From contig MU603966.1 in the NCBI GenBank assembly GCA_025201845.1, forward strand, positions 62,001 through 126,000: 64,000 nucleotides of DNA, given 5' to 3'. Source of the DNA: Martensiomyces pterosporus (lineage: Eukaryota > Kickxellomycota > Kickxellomycetes > Kickxellales > Kickxellaceae). Made by a program: the position numbers and the translations under genes. Positions 9,400-19,694 of this stretch are shown here, piece by piece. Each line of letters begins with the position of its first letter. Position 1 is the stretch's first letter. The notes under the pieces are model-generated. The model did not search any database. It was given only the letters and a program-made list of their open reading frames with translations, and had not been told where the DNA came from.

Positions 9400-9774
9400 A
9401 TGTCGCTAGCATATGGAAAGCACCGCAGCGGCCAGCTGCCGCCAAATGTCAACCGGATACTCCTTGTGAAGAATCTGCCGTTCAAAATCACAGCAGAAGA
9501 GATGTACGATCTGTTCGGCAAGTACGGAGCCATCCGCCAGATTCGCGTTGGAACGGAGCCCAATACCAAAGGCACTGCGTTTGTCATATACGAGGACATT
9601 TACGATGCCAAGGAGGCATGCGACCACCTTCAGGGGTTCAACGTCATGGGTCGGTATCTCATCGTGCTGTATTACCAAACAAACCATCGATCCAGAAGAG
9701 TGGACACTGCTCAGGAGGAAGAGAGGGTCGAGCAGCTGAGGCGGCGTTACAGCAGCATGGAAGCCGACGACTAG
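9400..9774 (+). CDS. SF3B6: SF3b 14-kDa branch-site protein (SF3B6/p14)
   Basis: The 124-residue product, starting MSLAYGKHRSGQLPPNVNRI, is a single RRM. RNP2 is ILLVKNLPF, RNP1 is KGTAFVIYED, and a basic C-terminal helix ends the protein. Length and sequence match metazoan p14 (125 residues). It contacts the branch-point adenosine within U2 snRNP SF3b. The frame stays open upstream to 9235, but the added residues have no family counterpart; the start at 9400 reproduces the family N-terminus exactly. There is no intron. Budding yeast lacks this gene, so its presence fits an intron-containing fungus. Confidence 0.93.
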   Translation: MSLAYGKHRSGQLPPNVNRILLVKNLPFKITAEEMYDLFGKYGAIRQIRVGTEPNTKGTAFVIYEDIYDAKEACDHLQGFNVMGRYLIVLYYQTNHRSRRVDTAQEEERVEQLRRRYSSMEADD

Positions 9775-9970
9775 ACTGGGCTAGCCCAGTGGCACAGCCA
9801 GCAACCATGCCACCATGCTACTATGCCACCATTTCCTCTGTTTCTTTTGTACATCCAGCAACGCAACAAAGCCGGCATCCACATGCACACCATATACGCG
9901 CGATCGCCAACGAGAGCGCTGTGCTAATTATTACACCAGCATTGAATATGACATTATTTACTTGGCTCAG

Positions 9971-11158
9971 CTAAGCTACAAAGCGAATGTCAGCAGCGTT
10001 TGGCGCATACCGGGGCTTGTACTTGTTGTAGAGCCGCGTGAGCTCATTGACATACAACGAGTGATAGTGCTCGATCTCTTCGGGCGTTGGGTCATAGTTC
10101 CTGTTAACGCGGATGGTGCGACCCACGACCGACGTCAGCTGCGTGCGGTAGGGAGTGAAGAAGATATTCTGGCCATGGAACAGGAGAATAGTGAACCCAC
10201 ACACCTCCTTGATCGCCATTTCGAAGCGGTGAGCAAAAGTGCCGGGCTCATTCGGCACCAGCTTGTAGATGGAGTTTTCGTTAAAGTTGTAGATGGGCAC
10301 CAGGTTGCAGCCAGCCCTGATGGCCTCGCGCACGAATCCACGGCGCTTGAGCAGGACAAGGTCGGCCGACCCGTCGTGTGCGAGCATGGACTCCTCGGCA
10401 CCGCCGACAACCACAAGCAGGGACTGGTGGAGGTTGTGGTGGCGGTCCGAGAGGATGCGGCGGATGGAGTTGCGGTCACACGACAGACAGCCCATGGCCA
10501 GGGCGTAGTCGCGGAAGAACGGGATGTTGAACGAGGCAGGCATGGTGACTCCGCGCACAACCAAGCCAGGGAAGTGCGACTCTATGCCCATTCCGGTTGG
10601 ACCGGCGATTAGCTGCGACATGTAGCTGATGACGCCGTGCGGGTGGCTGCCAAACACGTACTTCTCTGCTGGGTCCAGCGGCTCTTCAAATACGAGCTTT
10701 GGCTGGAAGTAGGCGTTTATGTGGTCCCAGATGGGCAGCTTCTGGATAAACGAGTAGCGCCTGCCGACGCCGTCGTATGGCCGCGGGTCAAAGAAGCAAA
10801 AGACCAGGTAGGCCACGAGGAACGGGCGGATCGAGGCGAAGCGGAACAAAAAGACAAACAGCAGGAGCGACAGAAGAGGCGAGGTTGCCCACAGGGTGAC
10901 CATCGCTGTCGTCTTGGTCTCCTGCAGAAACTCGAACACGCGGCCAAAATACGCCTCCCACTCCTCGGCAATCCCGCCTGTGGGGACTCGTATGCCGTTG
11001 AGAAAGGGCGGCTCAAAATAGCTGCGTGATGGCGTCTGCCTGCTGCTGTCGCTATGCGCAGTAGTGGGCGCAGCTTTCGTGTTCGCGCCACAGCTACTGC
11101 CGCCGTTGCTGCCGCTGCTGTTGCCACAGCTCTCGCTGTGCTGTGCCGCTGCTGACAT
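9971..11158 (-). CDS. DGA1: Diacylglycerol O-acyltransferase, DGAT2 family (copy 1)
   Basis: The product is 395 residues from MSAAAQHSES. After a low-complexity Ser/Asn/Gly N-terminus come one or two membrane segments (about 95-135). The catalytic HPHG follows (FGSHPHGVISY), then the phosphate-acyltransferase block VVGGAEESM and the RRGFVREAIRAGCNLVP motif. DGAT2 enzymes make triacylglycerol from diacylglycerol and acyl-CoA at the ER and lipid droplets. The usual FGE(N) after LVP reads FNEN here, as in the second copy at 30529. The upstream open frame to 11410 is rejected because it is leader-like. Mono- or wax-acyltransferase activity cannot be excluded. Confidence 0.88.
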   Translation of the reverse strand: MSAAAQHSESCGNSSGSNGGSSCGANTKAAPTTAHSDSSRQTPSRSYFEPPFLNGIRVPTGGIAEEWEAYFGRVFEFLQETKTTAMVTLWATSPLLSLLLFVFLFRFASIRPFLVAYLVFCFFDPRPYDGVGRRYSFIQKLPIWDHINAYFQPKLVFEEPLDPAEKYVFGSHPHGVISYMSQLIAGPTGMGIESHFPGLVVRGVTMPASFNIPFFRDYALAMGCLSCDRNSIRRILSDRHHNLHQSLLVVVGGAEESMLAHDGSADLVLLKRRGFVREAIRAGCNLVPIYNFNENSIYKLVPNEPGTFAHRFEMAIKEVCGFTILLFHGQNIFFTPYRTQLTSVVGRTIRVNRNYDPTPEEIEHYHSLYVNELTRLYNKYKPRYAPNAADIRFVA

Positions 11159-11740
11159 TTTCCCTTGTTTCAGACGATCAGCACACTCGGGAACCAAGAA
11201 GAAACAAAAGACCACGAATAACAAAGTGGGAGCCGACCGATGCCAAACGACAGCAATAAGGGGGCAGCTGAAATAAGCCGTGGTGAGGGGTTTGAGGAGG
11301 AGAAGCGGAAGAGAAATGGCGGTTTCATCCAGCCGCGGCAAAGGGCGCCCTTTTAGCCTGGCCCCTGCCGAGCTGCCTTCTTTGCTCTCTCCCCCCCCCC
11401 AAACCGCCAAAAATCATGCAGGAGCCACAGCCTATTGCTGAAGGCCGAGCTCCAGTTTCACATGGAAGTGTTGCTGGCCCTATGCTGGACCAGCTCTGCT
11501 CCAAAAGTCCTCACTCTGCCTTAGAAATCCTCACTCAGCTTGTGAGACGATGCCAAGGACACAATAACAATAGCCGTGATTGGCAACAGCATCAAGTGCG
11601 AAAGAGAGGACGCGGGGGGGGGGCAAGCTGAACAGCAGCATGATGCGCCATGGTGTGCAGATACGGCAACGCAAGCGAGTTTATTAGTGTTTCTGGGTGG
11701 ACAAAAAGAAGCCTGGCAGCGGCGAATGCTGGTTGTTTGC
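11159..11740. other. Intergenic region between DGAT2 and DBP5
   Basis: This 580-bp spacer holds the DGAT2 leader and promoter and the DBP5 3' end. Short C and G homopolymer runs occur near 11391-11400 and 11611-11618. No gene is seen. Confidence 0.4.
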
Positions 11741-13296
11741 CTACTTGAGCGCCTTCTTGAGGACCTTGTGGGCCTTCTCCCAGTCGTCGGTGGGCACCTT
11801 GATGATGTCACAGCCAAGGGTGTCCTGGATCGCGCGCATCTGCTCTCTGCTCTCCTCATCAAACACAAAGTTGACGCTGGCTCCCGTGCGACCGAAACGG
11901 CCAGTACGGCCGATGCGGTGCAGATAAGTCTCTGGGTCAGGGCGGCCACTGCCATCAATGGGGATATCGTAGTTGATGACAAGGTTGACCTGCAGGATAT
12001 CGATTCCACGAGCAATGACGTTGGTAGTGATGAGGACCTTGATGTCGCCCTTGCGGAAGTCGTCCATGACCTTGTCGCGATCGACCGACTCCAGCTTGCC
12101 GTGCAGGAACACGACGGCGTGGCCGTCCTCCGTCATGCGCTTTGCGATCTTCTCGGCGGTGTCGCGGCGTCTAACAAAGATGATGCTCTGGCCGATGGTC
12201 ATCAGCGAATAGAGCTGCGACAGGACCTCGAATTTTTGCTCCGAGTCAGTGCAGTCCATGTAGAACTGCTTGATTCCATCGACTGTCAGCTCGGTTGCCT
12301 TGAGGCGGATCTCGTTGGCCGTGGGAGCGAACCTGGTGGCGAACTCACGCACCTTTTCAGGGAACGTGGCCGAGAACAGAACGATCTGGCAGCCCTTGGG
12401 CATTTTGTTCTTGATGCGGATGCTCTGGTCGCCCAGCCCCTGCTGGTCAAGCATGTTATCAGCCTCATCAAGAACATACAGCTTCATGGCACTCAGCGAG
12501 AGTACGCGCTTGCGGATCATATCGGCTACAGTACCAGGAGTGCCAATGACAATGTGGGCGTCGATCTTCTGCCCCTTCTCCAGCGAGTCCTTGATGGCGA
12601 ACACGGCCTTCATCGGCGTGTACTTGCCCATCTGCTGCACAACGTCCATGATCTGGCGAGCAAGCTCACGCGACGGAGCCAAGCACAGGGCCTGGGGCTC
12701 GTTGACGGCATAGTCGACACGGCTAAGCATGGTAAGCACGAACGCAGCAGTTTTGCCGGTTCCAGACTGCGACTGTCCGATCATATTGCGTGCCGGATTG
12801 GCCAGCAGAAGAGGCAGCGCGCGCTCCTGGATCTTTGATGGCTTGGTGAACTTCATGTCGTAAATGCCCTTGAGCAGGTTCTCATGGAGACCCAGCTCCT
12901 CAAAGGTCTTGGCAGAGTACAGGGGCGAGTTGGGGTCGCCTTGCAGGTCAGCCAGACGGACCTCAACCTCGCGCTCAGTGCTGTCGTCAAGGTTGGTTGC
13001 GGGCGCCTCTTTAGTGCTGAGCTTCTCGACCTCCTTGGTGACATTCTGGACATCCTCTACAAGATAGCGAACAATGCAAGCAAGCAGGTCGGTGCAAATT
13101 TAAATCGAGCTTAGGAGCGGCCGAACTGTCAGAGTAGGAATAGAGCCGTGCTTCGTGTGCTGTGTACAGACCGTAGCATTGAAGCGAAGCGGCTGTAGCG
13201 CCACTGCTGGCTCTGCTGCTGCTGCTGCTGCTACTCACCAGAATCATCGAGAGAAATGCTAAACTGGCCACGCGGCACAACAGGCGTTTCCGACAT
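11741..13296 (-). CDS. DBP5: DEAD-box mRNA-export helicase Dbp5 (two exons)
   Basis: Exon 1 is 13239-13296 (MSETPVVPRGQFSIS...), the intron is 13057-13238 (182 bp, GTGAGT...TAG) and exon 2 is 11741-13056. Joined, they give 457 residues, the normal Dbp5 length. Motifs are Q (KFTKPSKIQ), I (SQSGTGKT), II (DEAD in VLDEADNM), III (SAT) and VI (HRIGRTGRFGR). The LYSAKTFEELGL segment just before the core is typical of Dbp5/DDX19. Dbp5 remodels mRNPs at the cytoplasmic face of the nuclear pore with Gle1 and Nup42; a Nup42-like gene lies at 44240. The intron begins GTGAGTAG and runs straight into an AGC repeat. Confidence 0.93.
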
Positions 13297-13663
13297 TATT
13301 GTTTTCTTTCCCGCTCTTCGTTCAAACTAGAGTGTGCTGAAATAAAACAAGTATGCTGCAAGAGAAGAAATATCGAGGCGAAAAAAGAGAAAAGAAAACA
13401 GGAGAAAGTTTTCCAGCCTGCACAGCTCCACATGCACACGCCGATGGCTGCTGGGCTTGTAGCTACAGACCCTTAGATCACGTGCCTGTGGACCTCCACA
13501 AAAGCAGAGCGCCCCTCCACATGCTTCTGCCTTGCAGCAACAAGCAACAAAAGACAGTTCCAAGACAAGATTTAATGGGATATTCGGCGGGAAATGGATA
13601 AGGATACAAACAACATGGCACAGCAGACAGTAAGAAGTCGTAAACAATAAAGGCCAAGTGGTA
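13297..13663. other. Intergenic region
   Basis: This 367-bp stretch holds the DBP5 leader/promoter and the 3' flank of the BRO1-domain gene. It is purine-rich at 13366-13410. No gene is seen. Confidence 0.4.
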
Positions 13664-15007
13664 TCACGCGCTAGGCTCTGCCTGAGGAACGTACTCGATA
13701 GTCCGGCTAATCAGGGACCGGCCCGATGGAAGTCTCGCACGCAGGTCTTCTGACGACGGCACAGGCTCGAATCCAATCGTGTCGTTGTTGCGTCTGTACA
13801 GGCTGTAGAGCGCCTCCACCGGCCCATCCAGGAGCATCGCGGCTGTAGTGGCATGAACGGACTGCTTGCGGCGCTTCACGTCAGCCAGGTGCTCGCGAGC
13901 ATCTCGCATAAACCCAACAGCGTTGCCGTATTTTTGCTTGTCGCTGTGGACTTGAGCGAGGTATATCATCGCCTGAGCCAAAATGACCTGCTGCCCATCG
14001 CGCATGTAGTTCTGAATGTCCGAGGACACACTCCGGAACTCGCCGCTTTGCAGTGTGCGCAGAGATGTGTATGCGTTCTCGTAGCGCTGCTGGATCTCAA
14101 GCAGCAGGTTTGCCGGGATGTTGGGTGACTTTTTCTGGTTCTTGTCCGTCCGCAGCCAGACACGCACAGACAGCCTGTCCGAGTCAGCAAGCGACAGCGT
14201 CTGCAGCATGTACTGGATATCGGGAGTGAGGTCAGGGACATTCAAGCGGGTCCCGACCAGATGCGGCAGAACATCGTCGATGATGTACTGGAACACACCC
14301 GCCGCCTCGCGCAGCTCAGCTGACGCTCGCTTCAGCGCCTCGATTCCCAGCTCGCCCTCCTCCTCCGAAATGGGCCTAGCGCCCGGCGTCATTGCGTTTA
14401 TTGTCTCACACTCAATTTCGGTGTCAAGCGTCGCCACCTTTGAATACGCGCTCATCGATTTGACCACGGCCAGCGACAGCAGCGCAAACCCAAGCTCGAC
14501 GTATATCGAGCGCGACTGCGTGCGACGCTGCTTCATAGAGCGGCCGCCCAGCAAACGCGAGCCGCCAGCTCCGGAACCGTTGCCAGCTCCGCCGCCGCTC
14601 ATGTTGCCGCCAGTGCCGCCGTCGCTATCTGCAGCGCTACCGCTGCGCAGGGAGAACCGAGGGCGAGAAAAGTTCATCGCATCGTGCAGCTTGCTAACAA
14701 TTGCGCTCTTCCAGATAAACTCGACACCAAGGTGGTCCTTGAACTCGCCCCTGTTGCTCTCGTAGAATCTTCTGAACCAGTGCAGCTCGCTCAGGTACTC
14801 CTGTATGGCCACCGCAACTCCGCTGATACGCGCCAGGTCGTCTGTCTTGCTCTGTGCCTTGAGCTTCTCTCGCATGGTCTCTCGCAGAATGCTCATCTTG
14901 TTAATTCGCGCATAAAGCTCAGTGTCCTGCTGCAGCGAGGCTGGCAGTAGGCCTGCCAGGCTGACGGTCTTTGTCTTTGGATTCTTCAGGTAGTACCTCA
15001 TTTTCAC
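13664..15007 (-). CDS. BRO1-domain protein, PalC/BROX-like
   Basis: The 447-residue product has BRO1-type all-helical sequence: ISGVAVAIQEYLSELHWF near residue 60, YVELGFALLSLAVVKSM at about 165-180, an AAGVFQYI segment at about 240, then QVILAQAMIYLAQVHSDKQK followed by YGNAVGFMRDA. These match the tetratricopeptide-like core that binds ESCRT-III Snf7. Fungal PalC, a 450-500-residue BRO1 protein of the alkaline-pH (Pal/Rim) signalling pathway, is the best-fitting family member; animal BROX is similar in size. A Gly/Ser loop (about 125-150) interrupts the core. No Bro1/Alix C-terminal coiled coil or Pro-rich tail is present. Confidence 0.65.
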   Translation of the reverse strand: MKMRYYLKNPKTKTVSLAGLLPASLQQDTELYARINKMSILRETMREKLKAQSKTDDLARISGVAVAIQEYLSELHWFRRFYESNRGEFKDHLGVEFIWKSAIVSKLHDAMNFSRPRFSLRSGSAADSDGGTGGNMSGGGAGNGSGAGGSRLLGGRSMKQRRTQSRSIYVELGFALLSLAVVKSMSAYSKVATLDTEIECETINAMTPGARPISEEEGELGIEALKRASAELREAAGVFQYIIDDVLPHLVGTRLNVPDLTPDIQYMLQTLSLADSDRLSVRVWLRTDKNQKKSPNIPANLLLEIQQRYENAYTSLRTLQSGEFRSVSSDIQNYMRDGQQVILAQAMIYLAQVHSDKQKYGNAVGFMRDAREHLADVKRRKQSVHATTAAMLLDGPVEALYSLYRRNNDTIGFEPVPSSEDLRARLPSGRSLISRTIEYVPQAEPSA

Positions 15008-15248
15008 TTTGCTCTGCGCACTGGCTGCTGTCTCAGGTGTATATGCGGTATGAACAAAAGCACAGGTTTGCTCGACGAATGCCGAGAAAAGCGCAAGGCG
15101 GGGGAGGGCACTAGATATACAATAAACAGGAAGAATAAAAGCGAAAAGAAGTTAAGGGAAAAGAGGGAGAATAAACCAGGCGAAGACAAGGGAGTGCGAC
15201 TTTGAGATGCAGCTTTACTAGTCGTAGCGGCGGTGGTGGCGGTGACGG

Positions 15249-16907
15249 CTAGCACAGACACAGGCCGTACCTCTGGCATATTGCAGCAACGACAAGCAGC
15301 ATGGCAAATATACAAAACTGCACGGTGGCAAACAAGAAGATCCCAACATCAAAGTTCGCCCAGAATGCAATGTAGATAAGCCCAATGACGACGGTCAGCT
15401 CGTAGAGCAGGCAGTATGCTGGACTCAGGGGGAACGCCATCGCCAAGTAGGCCGTGCCGTCGGAGCTTGCCTTTTGCTCCTGCCTCATTTCCCTGAATGC
15501 CTTTGACCAGCGCACAATGCAGTGCATTATTGCTATCGAGCCCCATGTAATAAACCCAGCCACGCCAATTGCGCCAGCGATGATCATGAGGGCCGTTCCG
15601 TCATGGATATAGCTCAGCCCCCACATCACCAGAGCGAGTGCACAGCACACGATCAAGCTAGGCGCCGAGATCGCTTGTCCTCTGGTGCTGCAGAGGAAGC
15701 TGGGAGCAAGGGATCGGGCAGCCAAGTCCTGCAGCACTGTGGACGAAATGTACAGGCAGGTGCAGCAGTCAAAGAGCACGCTGAGGAGGATGACAACGTT
15801 CATAATATGTGTTGCTGGCTTCAGCCCAGCCTTCTGGAATATTACAGTGAATACAGACGCATCGGCTGCTTCTGCGACGTCGCCACTGGCCAGAATGCTG
15901 TTTTGCGGCAGGATGAGGCCGGTGACAAAGATCGATGTGATAAATAGAGCAGCTAGCACGCCGCATACAACCCACGGGATATACCGCCTGGTCTTCGGGT
16001 TCCGCGACTTGGTGGCCATAGCAGCAGCAACCTCAGCCCCCTGCGTGGCGAAATTGGCAAGCACCGATGCGCAAATGATGCCTCCTATGCCTCCGAAAAA
16101 CGGCCCGTCTTGCGTCTGCCAGTTTTCAAACCCATACCGGTGTCCACCAACGGCTCCAGCTGCTACCGCAGCGCCAGCCACAATCGCAGCGATGATAGCG
16201 CAGAGTTTGAGCATCGTGAAGCCGGTCTCTGCAGCAGAGTAGTACTTGGCGTCAAAAGCGACAATGCATGCGCACATTACTAGGGCAAGGAGACACCAGA
16301 CGGAGCTGTGGACATGCGGAAGCCAGAACTGGATGATGATCCCACTAGCAATCACCTCATAGGCCACAGCCGCTATCCAGGAGAGCCAAAAGTTCCACGC
16401 CAGTGCCGCACCAACTGCCCTTCCGAGGATCTTTGCGCCATACATGTAGTAGGGCACATCCGCAGGCATTAATGCAGCCACCTCCATCAGCGACGTTATC
16501 ACGGCATACACCATGAGTATGGACAGCGCAAACGCCACAAGCGCGCCTCCAGGTCCACCCACATTGATGGTGAGCCCTCCGGCAATGAGGAATCCCGAGT
16601 TCAGCGCAGCGCCCAATATTGCCATGACAATCTGTATGATAGACAGCGGCGACGTGCAAAGCGGCGACTGCGTACTCAGCTCTCGCTTCTCGCCCGCATC
16701 TCCTGACTCAGCCGACCCAACGATGGTAGTAAGCGAGCTTGACTTGTGGCTGATATTGCCTTTTAGCGCGCGCGCGATGTCAGACTTGCTCAGAAATATC
16801 CTGCACGGCGTTTGTTCTGTGCGGCTCTCCGCCTTGCCAGCTGCTGGCACGGCGATGCTGCTAGCACTGGATGATGTGGTAGAAGTAGTGGAGAGGGCTG
16901 GTGCCAT
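15249..16907 (-). CDS. Amino-acid/amine permease (APC superfamily)
   Basis: The 552-residue product has a Ser/Thr-rich cytosolic N-terminus of about 95 residues, then about twelve membrane segments. The first contains the APC helix-1 signature ALNSGFLIAGGL, followed by GGPGGALVAF and SLMEVAALMPADVPYYMYG, the conserved substrate-site region. FENWQTQDGPFFGG resembles the loop of fungal GABA/choline-type permeases (Uga4/Hnm1 branch). The substrate is not predictable. The protein ends soon after the last helix with a short tail. The start is the first ATG of the frame. Confidence 0.8.
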   Translation of the reverse strand: MAPALSTTSTTSSSASSIAVPAAGKAESRTEQTPCRIFLSKSDIARALKGNISHKSSSLTTIVGSAESGDAGEKRELSTQSPLCTSPLSIIQIVMAILGAALNSGFLIAGGLTINVGGPGGALVAFALSILMVYAVITSLMEVAALMPADVPYYMYGAKILGRAVGAALAWNFWLSWIAAVAYEVIASGIIIQFWLPHVHSSVWCLLALVMCACIVAFDAKYYSAAETGFTMLKLCAIIAAIVAGAAVAAGAVGGHRYGFENWQTQDGPFFGGIGGIICASVLANFATQGAEVAAAMATKSRNPKTRRYIPWVVCGVLAALFITSIFVTGLILPQNSILASGDVAEAADASVFTVIFQKAGLKPATHIMNVVILLSVLFDCCTCLYISSTVLQDLAARSLAPSFLCSTRGQAISAPSLIVCCALALVMWGLSYIHDGTALMIIAGAIGVAGFITWGSIAIMHCIVRWSKAFREMRQEQKASSDGTAYLAMAFPLSPAYCLLYELTVVIGLIYIAFWANFDVGIFLFATVQFCIFAMLLVVAAICQRYGLCLC

Positions 16908-17374
16908 TAAAAAGACTGCGTTGACAAGGAACTGTCTATGTGCAAAACAGATATAGAGATATCATAAAGAACGACGTGTATTGCAAAGTAGGAAGAGCGA
17001 CAAGGAAATGGCTGGAGCGAGTGGCGGGTGCAGACAACCTGGGCGCAGAGCAGCCCTGTAATATACCATGAGTGCCCACATCTTGGAGGAGAGCGTCTTC
17101 AACACCCACAACGCACACACTCAATTGTAAGCTGGCTGGAGGCCGCAAAAAAGGGTGAAAAAAGTGTGTAGTGCGTGATGCGTCTACCATTGTGTATACT
17201 GATTTCTCCACTTGGTGTGTCGCCATCATGCACAGCTTTCCACTATGTGGCTTTTCTTGGCATGCTGATTCCACAATGCATCTTTGCGTCTTCCCTCTTG
17301 CCCTGGTTTGTCTCAGAAGACCCCCATTCCGAAATACCTGTAAGCGAAATATGTATATCACTACTCCCACCCGT
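16908..17374. other. Intergenic region
   Basis: This 467-bp spacer holds the permease promoter and the 3' flank of MIS18. Overlapping short ORFs lack coding character. No gene is seen. Confidence 0.4.
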
Positions 17375-18237
17375 TTATCTACTAAACCGTTTAGAAGAAT
17401 CTATCGGGTGGTAAGCGTCGCTGGATGCCGGCTGAGAGGGGCGCTTCCTGCCGGCAGCTGCCGCTGAGAGCGGACTTGTGGATGGCAGCCGCATGAGCGA
17501 TTGCTCGAGTTGCTGTAGCCTGGCTGCAATGGCTGTTACGTTGCTTTTGACCATCGTGAGGTCCTCGTGGAATGCGACCGATGTGTAGAATTCAGGTGGC
17601 GGACGGTCGTTGTTTGGCGGCGTATTTCCCAAGCACTTTCCCAGCTCATACGTCATCACCTTGTCGATATCCAAAGCATACGCATTTCGTATCGAGTCCA
17701 TTTCCTCTGTTGTTGTAATGTAGCGGCGCCCAAGCTGCGCACGACAATTGGCACAAGACAGCTCAACATATACACTACAGCGGGGAATTCCATTTGTAAA
17801 TGCGTGCATTTAGCGAGATTCGCGGTATGTGCAGCTATATGCAATAGCATCCTCGAGTCAGTTGGCTGCCACTCTTACCTCCCGTCATCGCGCTTGTCGG
17901 TAGACATCTTTCGCACTTTTCCAACATTAACGCTTTCAGGCACGGCTACACAGGGCACAGAATGAGTGCGCACTTCTGTCAGAAGAAATGTATGGAAAAA
18001 TGAAACGAGTGCAACACACGGCTGCAACAAAGGCTGTTTGCTCGTACCTTGCAGGCCAAAGTAGCTGCGCTCAGGAACCGACGCCACATATGCAAACGTG
18101 TCGCCCACTATTGTCCTGCACTTTGCACAGCTGAACACGATGGGCCCATTGATCATCTCCGCCTCGTTCACAACGGCGCCTGGGGAATTGCTGTTGTCCT
18201 CGTACCCAGCATGCAAGTCCACTCGCGTGCGATCCAT
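17375..18237 (-). CDS. MIS18: Centromere protein Mis18 (three exons)
   Basis: Exons are 18048-18237, 17879-17975 and 17375-17774; introns are 72 bp (17976-18047, GTACGA...CAG) and 104 bp (17775-17878, GTAAGA...TAG). Splicing keeps the frame and gives 228 residues. The product has the two CxxC pairs of the Yippee-like Mis18 domain: FSCAKCRTIVGD (Cys37/40) and LSCANCRAQLGRRY (Cys103/106), followed by ALDIDKVMTYELG. Mis18 licenses centromeres for CENP-A deposition; the CxxC pairs bind zinc. A coiled coil (about 185-200, RLQQLEQSLMRL) matches the oligomerisation helix of the family. Neither half alone looks complete, which supports the splice model. Confidence 0.8.
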
Positions 18238-18558
18238 CCGCTATTGGTTTGTGCCTGGTGCTTGGAAGAAATGCTAGTGTGCAACGAAGATACCAAGAGC
18301 GCCAGTGGCAGGATGGAAAGTTCTTTTGGATGTATTTATGCTGCTTTTGCCTCGAGCAGCTGGATTTACTGCCCTTGTTGTGAGGGTGGACAGCTAAAAG
18401 AAAACATTGGGCTGAGCCACGTGAAGCAAGCATATTGTAGCACCTGTCATCTGCATATGAGGGCTAGAGCTCTGGTCTACTTGGATGTGCACAATCCAGC
18501 ATTCATACAGCCTTTGGCAATCGGGAAGGACTGTGCACTAGCGGCTGCAGCTATGTGC
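18238..18558. other. Intergenic region
   Basis: This 321-bp stretch lies between the MIS18 promoter and the 3' end of the Mpv17-family gene. No gene is seen. Confidence 0.4.
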
Positions 18559-19197
18559 TTAGCTGTCCGTGTCTGCCCGTAGAAACGGTTCGATCGGGAT
18601 ATGTGGGCTTTCGATCGGCAGTTCGATGCCAGCAGTCGCAGACCGGGCATTTGTCCACGAGATAAACGCGTTCCAAAATATACTAACAACGCTGCAGAAC
18701 GGCACCCGGTAGATAGTTGGAATAAAACCAAAGTTGATGCTCTGCACAGCAGGCCACACAGTGTAGTTCGCCGCCAGAGTAGGCCAGTAGTACTCTGAGA
18801 GCCGAGCCTTAGCCGAAGCCCAGCTGTGGCCCTCCATGGCATTCATCGCGACAAAAAATGCGGCAATTCCAACCGGTGCATATATCATCTGGTCGGCAAG
18901 CACACGCTTAGCCAGTGCAGCTGCAAATGCACTTCTTCTGTGCAATGCAGGCAAGGGGAAACAGCGGTTCAAAAAGAGGTACCACTTGTGGAAGATTGGT
19001 GCGCATACCGCTCCCCATGTGACGAATCTAATTGTGCGCCTGTGGTCCCAGTTGAGCCGTCTGTCGTGCCTGTTCTTGCTCTCGGCCGTCTGTGCCAGAA
19101 TGTCGCCTACTCCGCCCAAGATGCCGTTAGTCGCTGCTAATGTGAGGATCGGGCTTTTTTGGGCTAATGCTGTCCAGGCACGCAGAACTGCTTTCAT
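18559..19197 (-). CDS. Mpv17/PMP22-family membrane protein (copy 1)
   Basis: The product is 212 residues from MKAVLRAWTALAQKSPILTL. Family landmarks are GGVGDILAQ, RTIRFVTWGAVCAPIFHKWY, LADQMIYAPV, YYWPTLAANYTVWPAVQSIN, FGFIPTIYRVPF and a terminal FWNAFISW. Mpv17/Sym1 proteins are four-helix proteins of the mitochondrial inner membrane or peroxisomes. The frame extends upstream to 19299, but the start at 19197 matches the family N-terminus. A second, more divergent member lies at 29223-30014. Confidence 0.88.
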   Translation of the reverse strand: MKAVLRAWTALAQKSPILTLAATNGILGGVGDILAQTAESKNRHDRRLNWDHRRTIRFVTWGAVCAPIFHKWYLFLNRCFPLPALHRRSAFAAALAKRVLADQMIYAPVGIAAFFVAMNAMEGHSWASAKARLSEYYWPTLAANYTVWPAVQSINFGFIPTIYRVPFCSVVSIFWNAFISWTNARSATAGIELPIESPHIPIEPFLRADTDS

Positions 19198-19694
19198 GTT
19201 TGATCTGCGTCGTAAAGATGGGCAGATGCCGATATTCTGCTTTCGTGAGACCTTTTGGCTGGCGGACAGTTGGATCCTGCGTGCTTGATACAAAAACAAG
19301 GAAGAAAAAGAGAGCGAGAGGGAAGGAGGAAAGGAGCGATTGCTATGGAAGATGGAGCAAAGAGCAGCCGCTGCTGTGTGAGGTTGGGAGCGCAGACAGC
19401 GGACACCACCTTGTTACACATACCAACCTGAAACGCATTGCCAGCCTGTGTCCTATTCCTTGCCTTGCTCTCTACGTCACTGCCGGCATTTTGCACGGAA
19501 TATAACAACACACATGCATCACAAAGAGAGCTCTAGTCCTCTGTGCACTGCGAACGGATCTCAGGGATGTGTGTGATCACCAACGCAAATATTTGGTGCA
19601 AAGGGCGAGAAATCACTTTGAAAATGAGAGAATATGGAAAATATGGTCGGCTAAGAATAGGCAGCAAAAAGTGTGTACATCATCTCCCTATGGC
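19198..19694. other. Intergenic region
   Basis: This 497-bp stretch lies between the Mpv17 copy 1 promoter and the RVS167 3' end. No gene is seen. Confidence 0.4.

Noticed and set aside
11576..12838. 420-codon plus-strand ORF
   Set aside because: It is antisense to DBP5, whose helicase motifs are intact on the minus strand.
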